Positions 19,372-28,300 of a stretch of DNA of 64,000 nt are shown piece by piece. The translations under genes and the position numbers were made by a program. This DNA comes from Flavobacterium ovatum (GTDB lineage: Bacteria; Bacteroidota; Bacteroidia; Flavobacteriales; Flavobacteriaceae), in NCBI RefSeq assembly GCF_040703125.1, contig NZ_CP160035.1, positions 3,582,001-3,646,000 of the forward strand. The letters run 5' to 3'. How positions within the stretch are numbered: position 1 is the stretch's first letter; each line of letters begins with the position of its first letter. The notes under the pieces are model-generated. The model did not search any database, was not told the origin of the DNA, and worked only from the letters and a program-made list of their open reading frames with translations.

Positions 19372-20826
19372 ATGGGAAAAGTAACAGGTTTTAAAGAATT
19401 CGAAAGAATAGATGAATCATACACACAAGTTGAAAAACGTGTAGAGAATTATAACGAATTTACAGTTCCTTTGAGTGAAGCTGAAATTACAAGTCAAGGT
19501 TCACGTTGTATGGATTGTGGTATCCCATTTTGTCATAGTGGATGTCCGTTAGGGAATTTAATCCCTGATTTCAATCACATGATACATCAAGGAGAATGGC
19601 AAAAAGCATCTTGGATATTACACTCTACAAACAACTTCCCTGAATTTACAGGACGTTTGTGTCCTGCACCATGTGAAAAAGCATGTGTATTAGGGATTAT
19701 TGCAGAGCCAGTATCTATTGAAAACATAGAAAAAAATATCGTTGAACGTGCCTTTAAAGAAGGATGGATCAAACCACAACCTCCAAAAGTAAGAACAGGT
19801 AAAACTATTGCTGTTGTTGGGTCAGGACCTGCAGGTTTAGCAGCTGCTCAACAATTAAATAGAGCGGGTCATACCGTGACTGTTTTTGAAAGAGACAATG
19901 CAATTGGTGGTTTATTACGTTATGGTATTCCTAATTTCAAATTAGAAAAAGGAATTATCGACAGACGTGTAGCAATCCTTGAACTAGAAGGAATCATTTT
20001 CAAAGTAAACACTAATGTTGGTGTAAACTATGATATTAATGATTTAAAAGCATTTGATTCTATCGTACTTTGTGGTGGTGCTACAGAAAGAAGAAGCTTA
20101 CCTACTCCAGGTATTGATGCTGATGGAGTTGTTCAAGCAATGGATTTCTTGACACAACAAACGAAAGTAGTTTTTGGTGATAAAATTGAAAACCAAGTAA
20201 TGGCTACTGGTAAAGACGTAATCGTTATTGGTGGTGGTGATACAGGATCTGACTGTGTGGGAACTTCAAACCGTCATGGTGCGAAATCAGTGACCAACTT
20301 TGAGATTATGCCAAAACCTCCAGTAGGAAGAAGCGAGACTACTCCATGGCCTTATTGGCCGTTGCAGTTAAAAACATCTTCTTCTCATAAAGAAGGTGCT
20401 AACAGAAACTGGTTAATCAATACCAAAGAATTCGTAAAAGATGCTTCTGGTAAATTAATCGCATTGAAAACGGTAACTGTAGAATGGAAAATCGTTCCAG
20501 GACAACGTCCTGAATTGATCGAAATTGAAGGTTCAGAGAAAACTTGGCCATGTGACTTAGCTTTATTAGCTTTAGGTTTTACAGGTCCAGAGAAAACTTT
20601 GGCAGAACAATTAGGACTACAAACAGATTTCAGAAGTAATTACAAAGCGAACAATTACCAAACTAATGTACCAAACGTATTTACTGCGGGAGATATGAGA
20701 AGAGGTCAATCATTAATTGTTTGGGCTATTTCTGAAGGTCGTGAGGCTGCAAGAGAGGTAGATTTGTACTTAATGGGAACTACTAACCTTCCTACTAAAG
20801 AAGGTGGTGATTTACCAGGAGTATAA
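19372..20826 (+). CDS. gltD: Glutamate synthase small subunit
   Basis: 484 residues. N-terminal cysteine clusters (CMDCGIPFCHSGCPLGN and CPAPCEKAC) hold the 4Fe-4S centres. Two dinucleotide folds follow: GSGPAGLAAAQQLNRAGH for FAD and VIGGGDTGSDCVGT for NADPH. The C-terminal TAGDMRRGQSLIVWAISEGR is typical. GltD feeds electrons from NADPH to GltB. It is translationally close to gltB and ends at a strong terminator. Confidence 0.97.
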   Translation: MGKVTGFKEFERIDESYTQVEKRVENYNEFTVPLSEAEITSQGSRCMDCGIPFCHSGCPLGNLIPDFNHMIHQGEWQKASWILHSTNNFPEFTGRLCPAPCEKACVLGIIAEPVSIENIEKNIVERAFKEGWIKPQPPKVRTGKTIAVVGSGPAGLAAAQQLNRAGHTVTVFERDNAIGGLLRYGIPNFKLEKGIIDRRVAILELEGIIFKVNTNVGVNYDINDLKAFDSIVLCGGATERRSLPTPGIDADGVVQAMDFLTQQTKVVFGDKIENQVMATGKDVIVIGGGDTGSDCVGTSNRHGAKSVTNFEIMPKPPVGRSETTPWPYWPLQLKTSSSHKEGANRNWLINTKEFVKDASGKLIALKTVTVEWKIVPGQRPELIEIEGSEKTWPCDLALLALGFTGPEKTLAEQLGLQTDFRSNYKANNYQTNVPNVFTAGDMRRGQSLIVWAISEGREAAREVDLYLMGTTNLPTKEGGDLPGV

Positions 20827-20845
20827 TATACTTTTATAAAATTTC

Positions 20846-20886
20846 AAAAGGCTGTCTATTTTTTTTAGACAGCCTTTTTTTTTGTT
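20846..20886 (+). terminator. Rho-independent terminator of gltBD
   Basis: AAAAGGCTGTCTA pairs with its complement TAGACAGCCTTTT around a T-rich loop, followed by a long T-run. It lies about 20 bp after gltD. Confidence 0.93.
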
Positions 20887-22222
20887 TACTAGCACCAGAA
20901 TAGGTCATGTTATGCACATTTACATACACACCAGAGTACTTAGCAAAAACCCAGATAAAACAGCAGAGCGCGATGATCTGCAAATAGGTGCCGCACAAAC
21001 GTAATTTTTGAAAATCATAGCACCCTCTCGTTGATCAACTAACCCATATTCGTCGTAACAGCCTATTTATCAACATTTAAATAGCTACCCCCAGTCGTTT
21101 AAATCATCTATTGCCATAATAATACTTGGCTTTTTGTTTAGCTACAAAACTCAGCAAAAGAAACATAAATGTTCTACAATTTGAACTAAGTACTGAAGCT
21201 TGCTTAATGTCGTATTTGTAAAAGAATTAAAAAACCATCAAAGTCTAGGATTTAAACTACCTGTCGTGATATGTGTACTTTACGACTTTAAAACTTTCAA
21301 CTTACTTAAATACATTCATTGAAATTTATTTTTAATCTTTAAATTATTTGTTATTCCAAAAGTAGTTACATACTTCAAAAACTTTGTTGGTAAGGATAAA
21401 GAAAATATTTCTGCGGGTCTCAAATAAGTAAACATAAGGCTTAACAACGCATTTACCAAACGAAATTATAATTTCATCTAACAAGGTAATTGAATTATAT
21501 TGAATATATAATTGGTATTATTTAAACCTTGCCGAATTCATTAGCAATCATTTTAAACATTAATAGTAAGGTTCGCTCTTATTGCTCATTTCTAACATCA
21601 ACATGTTTATATTTCAAAGTTCTATTAAATCTATCTAACACCTTTATAAAACTAAAAACTAATTTCATTGAGAAGTCCTATTCCTTCATAAATCTTTGTG
21701 TCCACTTGCAAAAATAATTTCATTTGCTTTTATCTCAAATTCAGAGACTTATCCATCCCAATTAATTGACTTTATTTTGCATAAAGCTATTATAAATTCA
21801 CAAATGAACTTGCCCCCTTGCTAAATTGAGTTCTACTTTAAAATGCTCTTGTAAGACCTAAATCAAAGCTTTATCTTTGTGCTGAAGACTGGTGTTTTCC
21901 ATTGCTTTGATTATGTAAACACAATCTTGTTATTTGTAAAATAACTATCTTTTTTTACAAATTCATTGTGACTGATTAACTGATTAACTGATTAAAAGCA
22001 AAATATACTTTTATAATGTATTAAAAAGATACAGACAAAGAAATCTATATCTCTAATTGTTTAAAAAACTAATATGAATCTCATTAAAGCAAAACAATTA
22101 AACAATATAGATCATAGAATTGTATACTAAAGTAAACACAACGCTATAGGTCCTATGAGAGAGATACGACTAAATTATTAACCAAGAAAACGGTGTCTCT
22201 ATGTGTTTAAAAATAATATCCA
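20887..22222. other. Gene-free region of about 1.3 kb
   Basis: No frame with coding character is open here. Short open frames (such as one at 21529-21717) lack any recognisable protein features. A perfect 8-bp tandem repeat, ACTGATTA three times, lies at 21971-21994. The length is unusual for this gene-dense chromosome. I find no tRNA, stable RNA fold or transposon ends; it may be a decayed gene remnant. Confidence 0.6.
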
Positions 22223-23005
22223 ATGAATAACAAATCCATCTTACAAGCATCCAACCTAAGCATCGGTTATTTTCATAAAAAAGAAAATACTACCATTGCA
22301 ACCAATATTAGTCTGTCCTTAACACAAAGCAAACTCATTGCTTTGATTGGTGCAAATGGAATAGGAAAATCAACCCTCTTACGCACTTTAACAGGTATCC
22401 AAAAACCCCTTTCGGGCGATGTTTTACTCAATAACAAAAAGATAGAAAATTACAGCCCTCTAGAATTGGCACAAAACCTCAGCGTAGTTTTAACTGAAAA
22501 ACTACCTCCAAGCAATTTGACCGTTTTTGAACTCGTAGCACTTGGAAGGCAGCCGTACACCAACTGGATTGGCAAACTCACCGAAACGGATATTACACAA
22601 GTTAATCACGCCATAGAACTCACGCAAATCAGTCATTTGACAAACAAAAAACATTTTGAAATCAGTGATGGACAATTACAAAAGGTTTTGGTAGCACGAG
22701 CTCTGGCTCAAGATACTCCACTCATCATTTTGGATGAACCTACTACACACTTAGATTTATTACACAAAGTAGCGTTGTTCAAACTCCTCAAAAAATTGAG
22801 TCAGGAAACACAAAAATGCATTCTATTTTCGACCCACGACATTGATATGGCAATTCAACTCAGTGATGAAATGATTATCATGACACCCGAAACAGTGGTG
22901 CAAGATGAACCTTGTAACTTTATTTCCAAAGGAACTTTTAGCACGATTTTCAAGGACGAACACATTAGTTTTGATGCTCAAAAAGGAAAGTTTATTATTC
23001 GCTAA
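22223..23005 (+). CDS. ABC transporter ATP-binding protein, FecE/BtuD type
   Basis: 260 residues. Walker A GANGIGKST (about 44-52), signature ISDGQLQKVLVARAL in place of the usual LSGGQ, Walker B LIILDEPTTHLD and the switch His in STHDIDMAIQ are all present. The closest group is the ATPases of siderophore, haem and vitamin B12 importers (FecE/FhuC/BtuD). No permease or binding protein is next to it. A BtuF-like protein is encoded 36 kb away at 58232-59032 and could be its partner. Confidence 0.88.
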   Translation: MNNKSILQASNLSIGYFHKKENTTIATNISLSLTQSKLIALIGANGIGKSTLLRTLTGIQKPLSGDVLLNNKKIENYSPLELAQNLSVVLTEKLPPSNLTVFELVALGRQPYTNWIGKLTETDITQVNHAIELTQISHLTNKKHFEISDGQLQKVLVARALAQDTPLIILDEPTTHLDLLHKVALFKLLKKLSQETQKCILFSTHDIDMAIQLSDEMIIMTPETVVQDEPCNFISKGTFSTIFKDEHISFDAQKGKFIIR

Positions 23006-23165
23006 TACATGAATCAGCAACTGCATTTTATTTTTATATTAAAACACAAAAACAAACCCATATTCAAGTATTTGAAACTATATTTTTTGTAACTTTATAT
23101 CTCTTTATGGCGCCCCAAATTTAACTTATCTACATTATTATATTAATCTTGTAAATTATTAAATT

Positions 23166-24017
23166 ATGGAAAATTTCATTACGTTATCAAAAAAAATCGC
23201 GCTATTATGCACCGTTTTACTGCTCTATTCTTGTAATCAAGATGAATTCACAAATGTTGAAGTCCTAAGCAACTCGACTTACTCTCTTACTGGTAAAACT
23301 ACTACATCTAAATTGAATGTTTTTAAAGGCCCTGAAGTGACAGTCGGTTTTGGAAAAGCTCGTTCATGGATAAGTTTAAATTCTGAAGGATTTCCAATGG
23401 AAATAGGTATAGAAATCACTCAAAAAGCGTTATTAAACCCCGAAAGAGATAAAAAAATGGCTCCAGAACCAGGATCAATAATTATTCTTCCCTTACATCT
23501 TAAAGCAAAACAAGCCACGCCATTTAATCATATTGGACTAAATTGGAATCCAAATGGGCATGAGCCAGATCATGTTTTTGATGTACCTCATTATGATATT
23601 CATTTCTATATGATCTCAATTGAAGAGCAATTAGCAATACCTAATTGGTCAGCTGAAACAGACGCATTGTTTAACAATTATCCAGCAGCTGAATTTTTAC
23701 CCGCAGATTATTTTACTCCTCCAGGCGCGGATACTGCCGAAGGTCAAATGGGAAAACACTGGCTTCCAGTAAATTTACCAGCTTTTCTTCCTTTCAGTAA
23801 AATAATGATTTATGGGACTTACGATGGCAAAGTAGCTTTTGTGGAACCTATGATTACAGAAGCTCTATTACTCTCTGGAGAAGCTACTAGCGAAAACTAT
23901 TCACAACCAATGAGTTTTCAAAAAAAAGGAAATTATCCCACAAAGTACAATATATACCATGATCCAATAACCGGTAATACCTACATCACGCTAAGCGATT
24001 TTGTTGCTAGAAATTAA
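23166..24017 (+). CDS. DUF5602/TTHB210-like lipoprotein
   Basis: 283 residues with a lipoprotein signal (LLCTVLLLYSC, lipobox at about 19-23). The body contains the histidine-rich run of this family: FNHIGLNWNPNGHEPDH, VFDVPHYDIHFYM, and later GQMGKHWLPVN, then FIEP-like AFVEPMITEALL. Closely spaced His, Asp and Glu residues suggest a metal site, but no reaction is established for the family. It stands alone and ends at a strong bidirectional terminator. Confidence 0.8.
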   Translation: MENFITLSKKIALLCTVLLLYSCNQDEFTNVEVLSNSTYSLTGKTTTSKLNVFKGPEVTVGFGKARSWISLNSEGFPMEIGIEITQKALLNPERDKKMAPEPGSIIILPLHLKAKQATPFNHIGLNWNPNGHEPDHVFDVPHYDIHFYMISIEEQLAIPNWSAETDALFNNYPAAEFLPADYFTPPGADTAEGQMGKHWLPVNLPAFLPFSKIMIYGTYDGKVAFVEPMITEALLLSGEATSENYSQPMSFQKKGNYPTKYNIYHDPITGNTYITLSDFVARN

Positions 24018-24023
24018 CCAAAA

Positions 24024-24066
24024 GAAATGAGGAAGTATTTCCTAAGTACTTCCTCATTTCTTATTT
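24024..24066. terminator. Bidirectional terminator
   Basis: A perfect 14-bp stem (GAAATGAGGAAGTA at 24024-24037 with its complement at 24047-24060) around 9 nt, with A-rich sequence before and T-rich after. It separates the convergent DUF5602 and trmL genes. Confidence 0.9.
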
Positions 24067-24094
24067 TGCAATAAACTAGATTCAATTAAAAAAT

Positions 24095-24550
24095 CTATTT
24101 TTTAAAACTAATCTGCCTCTTCGCTTCTCCAATAACAAATGCCACCGAATTAGCAATATTAAAACTCCTAATTTTATCTGACATTGGAATCGTTAAGTGA
24201 TTCTCAAATTGAGCCAAAACTTCATCACTTAAACCTTTACTTTCTTTTCCAAAAACCAACCAGTCTCCATCTTGAAAATCGATTTCCAAATACGATTTTT
24301 CAGCATGTGAACTCATCAAGAAAACACGAGATAAATCAGGAATTTGAGACTTCCATTCGGTTACATTTTGGTATTCGGTTACATCCAGATGCACCCAATA
24401 ATCCAATCCTGATCGTTTTAAGTTCTTATCATTGATCACAAACCCAAAAGGATGTACCAAATGCAAGCGACTCTCAGTACCGACACAAAGACGTCCAATA
24501 TTTCCAGTATTATTAGGAATTTCAGGTTCTACTAAAACGATATTTAACAT
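24095..24550 (-). CDS. trmL: tRNA (cytidine/uridine-34-2'-O)-methyltransferase
   Basis: 151 residues, the usual size of this SPOUT-class enzyme, which methylates the 2'-OH of the wobble base in certain tRNA-Leu. The SPOUT knot is visible: VEPEIPNNTGNIGRLC at the N-terminus, LVFGKESKGLSDEVL in the middle and RSFNIANSVAFVIGEAKRQ at the end. It lies 31 bp downstream of an RNA pseudouridine synthase on the same strand, so both RNA-modifying genes may be co-transcribed. Confidence 0.93.
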   Translation of the reverse strand: MLNIVLVEPEIPNNTGNIGRLCVGTESRLHLVHPFGFVINDKNLKRSGLDYWVHLDVTEYQNVTEWKSQIPDLSRVFLMSSHAEKSYLEIDFQDGDWLVFGKESKGLSDEVLAQFENHLTIPMSDKIRSFNIANSVAFVIGEAKRQISFKK

Positions 24551-24581
24551 TAGAAAGATTTTTGATTGTTGATTAACGATT

Positions 24582-25169
24582 CTAGATTTCAGAATTTTGC
24601 ATTTTGAAATCCTCTACTTCGATTACTTCTCCAGCTTTTAAGTTTTGCAAATGTACATTTCCTATTCGGACTCTTACCAATCGTAAGGTCGGAAAACCTA
24701 CAGCTGCAGTCATTTTCCGTACTTGTCTAAACTTGCCTTCATTGACAGTTATCGATGCCCAAGTAGTGGGGCCATGACGCTCATCGCGTATCTTTTTACC
24801 TCTTGGACCAAAATCAGGAATTTCGGGAATCAAACGAGCATCACATTTTTTGGTTCTATATTTCCCTCCATCAAAACCTATTTCAACACCTTCTTTTAGC
24901 AAATCAATAGCTTCCTGAGTGATGATGCCGTCTACTTGTACAAAGTATTCTTTATCGACTTTTTTGGAACGTATTTGTTCGCTTACTTTTCCATCAGTAG
25001 TCAAGAGCAAGAGTCCTTCTGAGTCTTCGTCTAATCGACCAATGGCCATCGTACCTTCTGGAAAATCATGCAGCTCACCCAAGAGTTTCTTCTTTCGTTT
25101 TAATTCGTATATGAACTGACTTAAATAACCGTAAGGTTTGTGGATGATGAAGTGGTGGTGATTTGACAT
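24582..25169 (-). CDS. RsuA/RluE-family pseudouridine synthase
   Basis: 195 residues from ATG 25169 (MSNHHHFIIHKPYGYLSQF); a longer frame adds nine residues and is less likely. It lacks the S4 domain, like RluE. The catalytic motif is GRLDEDSEGLLLLTTDG, with Asp as the nucleophile, and EGKFRQVRKMTAAVGFPTLRLVR closes the domain. It makes pseudouridine in rRNA, probably 23S. The tracrRNA terminator lies only about 12 bp upstream of the start codon on the same strand, so read-through from the tracrRNA promoter is possible. Confidence 0.88.
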   Translation of the reverse strand: MSNHHHFIIHKPYGYLSQFIYELKRKKKLLGELHDFPEGTMAIGRLDEDSEGLLLLTTDGKVSEQIRSKKVDKEYFVQVDGIITQEAIDLLKEGVEIGFDGGKYRTKKCDARLIPEIPDFGPRGKKIRDERHGPTTWASITVNEGKFRQVRKMTAAVGFPTLRLVRVRIGNVHLQNLKAGEVIEVEDFKMQNSEI

Positions 25170-25180
25170 GGATATAAAAT

Positions 25181-25280
25181 AAAAAAGCGACACCAATTAA
25201 GACGCCGCTTTGAATGTTTTCACAACGGAATAATCCTTATTGTGAATTGCTTCAAAATTGTACTGCAATAATACAACAAA
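25181..25280 (-). ncRNA. tracrRNA of the type II-C CRISPR system
   Basis: On the minus strand the sequence at 25239-25263 reads as an anti-repeat: TACAATTTTGAAGCAATTCACAAT, which matches the plus-strand repeat text apart from one missing base and the final base. The nexus stem GGATTATTCC follows, then GTTGTGAAAACATTC, then a terminator stem GCGGCGTC-TTAATT-GGTGTCGC (25187-25208) and a T-run at 25181-25186. This is the classic order anti-repeat, nexus, terminator. The 5' end is not defined; about 100 nt is likely. It pairs with crRNA made from the minus strand of the array. Confidence 0.9.
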
Positions 25281-25295
25281 TTTTTTAATGTTGGT

Positions 25296-25326
25296 TTACG
25301 GTTTCCCGTAAGAAAAGTAATTTTCT
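25296..25326. promoter_or_regulatory. Two adjacent inverted repeats between tracrRNA and cas9
   Basis: TTACGG-TTTC-CCGTAA (25296-25311) and AGAAAA-GTAA-TTTTCT (25311-25326) lie in the region shared by the divergent tracrRNA and cas9. They may be operator sites or hairpins in a leader. I could not place a convincing TAnnTTTG promoter for either transcript. Confidence 0.4.
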
Positions 25327-25385
25327 TTTTCTTATTTTTAGAAAATCATAAAACAGAAAAATCATCACAATTAGAAATATATAGA

Positions 25386-28300
25386 ATGAAAAAAATATTA
25401 GGATTGGATTTGGGAACTACATCGATTGGATGGGCATATATCAATGAAGCTGAAAGTGATAATGAAACTTCTGCTATCATAAATTCTGGGGTTAGAATAG
25501 TACCATTAACTACAGATGAAGAAGCCGATTTTAAAAAAGGGAATACAATATCAATAAATGCAGACCGAACTTTAAAGCGTGGCGCTCGAAGAGGATTACA
25601 ACGTTTTAAACAAAGAAGAAATGCTTTATTGCAAGCTTTCAGAGGAATCAATTTTATAACTTCCAATTACGTTTATGCCGAAACAGGTAAACAAACTACT
25701 TTTTCATCTTATAAATTGCGAGCCAAATCTGCCACAGAGCAGATTTCAAAAGAAGAATTAGTTCAGGTTTTACTAATGCTCAACAAAAAAAGAGGTTACA
25801 AAAGTAGTCGAAAAGCAAAAACTGCTGAAGAAGGAGATGCAATTGACGGAATGAAAATTGCCAAAGAATTAAATGATAAGAATCAAACACCTGGCGAATG
25901 GGTTTATAATTTACTATTGAATGGAGGTAAATTTATTCCTGACTTTTATCGCTCGGATTTGCAAACAGAATTAGAAAAAATTATCATTTTTCAAAATCAA
26001 TTTTATCCAGAAATTGTGACTTTAAAACTACTTGAAGAAATCCAAGGTAAAACTAGAACCGCAACTTCACAGCATTTTACTAAATCTTTAAAAATTGAAT
26101 TATCCGAAAATAAAGGTACTAGAGAAGAAACCAAATTACAACATTACAAATGGAGGAATGACGGGCTATCTTGTGCATTAGATATAAAAGTTATAGCGTT
26201 TATTCTAACCGAAATCAACAATCAAATCAACCAATCTAGTGGCTATTTGGGAGCGATAAGCGACCGAAGTAAAGAATTATATTTTAACCAAGAAACAGTT
26301 GGTCAATTCCAATTTAAGCAATTGGAGCAAAATTCACATGCAAAACTAAAAAATCAAGTTTTTTACAGACAAGATTATCTAGATGAATTTGAGCAAATTT
26401 GGGAAACACAATCAAAATTTTATCCTGAATTAGATGAAAAGTTAAAAATTGAAGTTCGAGACATTACTATTTTCTATCAACGAAAATTAAAATCTCAAAA
26501 ACATTTAGTTAGTTTTTGTGAATTTGAGAAAGGGCATAAAGCGATTCCTAAATCGTCACCTCTATTTCAAGATTTTAGAATTTGGCAAAATTTAAACAAT
26601 ATTGTTGTTAAAAACGAAACCACAAAGGAGCCTTTTATTTTGGATGAAGAACTGAAAAAAAATATCGCTCAAGAATTATTGTTTAAAGAAAGTATGACCG
26701 ATGTTCAAATGTTAACTTTTTGTGAGCTAAAGAAAGGAACTTATACCGTTAATTTCAAAAAAATTGAAGGAAACAGGACAAACACTGCACTTTTCAAAGC
26801 TTTTGAAAAAATAGTAGCAATAGAAGGTTATGATTTAGATTTTACTAAAATGTCTCCTTTAGAGATAAAAGACGCCATATCTCCTTTATTTGAAACTATA
26901 GGAATCAATACCAATTTATTATATTTTGACACTTCTATTGAAGGAAATGATTTTGACAAACAACCTTATTATCAACTTTGGCATTTATTATATTCAGCCG
27001 AAGAAGATGAAGTTTTAAAACAAACTTTAATGAAAAAATTTGGTTTCAATGAAAACCACATCCCTTTTCTTTTAAATATAAATCTACAAGCCGATTATGG
27101 TAGTTTGAGTGCAAGAGCAATTAAAAAAGTACTTCCTCATTTGATGGATGGCCATATTTACGACAAAGCTTGTTTACTGACTGGGTACAATCACTCCTCT
27201 TCACTGACTACGGAACAAAATGAGAGTAGAATTTTAAAAAAACAATTGGAATTACTGAAGAAAAATAGTTTACGTAATCCTGTAGTTGAGAAAATACTCA
27301 ATCAAATGATAAACGTTATCAATGCTATTATTGAAGACCCAGCTATGGGTAAACCTGATGAGATTCGAGTGGAACTGGCTAGAGAACTCAAAGCCAATAA
27401 TGAGCAACGTAATGAGATGACTAAAGCAATAAACAATGCTACAAAAACTCATGACGATATTCGTAAATTATTAGCTGTAGAATATGGGATTGCTAGAGTT
27501 ACCCGAAATGACATTATTAGATATAAACTTTGGAAAGAAACTGGTGGAATATCTTTATATACAGGTAAACCAATCGAGCCTTCAAGATTGTTTACCAAAG
27601 ATTATGATATTGAACACATTATACCAAAATCTAGATTATTTGACGATAGTTTCTCCAATAAAACTTTATGTGAAAGAACTTTAAATATCGAAAAGAGCAA
27701 TAAAACTGCTTATTCTTTTCTACAAGAAAAATTTACAGAAGAAGAATTTGACCAATTTGAAAAGAGAATTAAAAGTATGTTCGGTAAAATTAGTAGAACG
27801 AAGCAAAATAAATTATTGATGGCTGACCATCAAATTCCCGAAGGATTCATTGATCGCCAACTAAGAGAAACGCAATATATAGCCAAGAAAGCAAAAGAAA
27901 TTTTACTAGAAGTCTCACGAAATGTAACCGCAACTATCGGAAGTGTAACCGATAAATTACGTGAAGATTGGGAATTGATTGATGTCATGCAAGAACTCAA
28001 TTGGAATAAATATGATACCTTAGGTTTGACCTATGAGGAGAAAGGAAAAAATGGGGAACGCTTGTACAAAATTAAAGATTGGACCAAACGTAACGACCAT
28101 CGCCATCACGCTATGGATGCCATCACCGTAGCTTTTACCAAACCAGCTTACATTCAATATTTGAATAATCTGAATGCCAGAACAAATACAGATAAAAAAG
28201 GGAATTCTATTATTGGAATTGAAAACAAATACTTAAAAAGAGACAAGAACAACAAGCTTCGTTTTATAGAACCTATGCCTAACTTTAGAAGCGAAGCAAA

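Noticed and set aside
21529..21717. 62-codon plus-strand frame in the long gap
   Set aside because: No ribosome-binding site, motif or signal peptide; Asn/Leu/Lys-rich as expected of AT-rich non-coding DNA.
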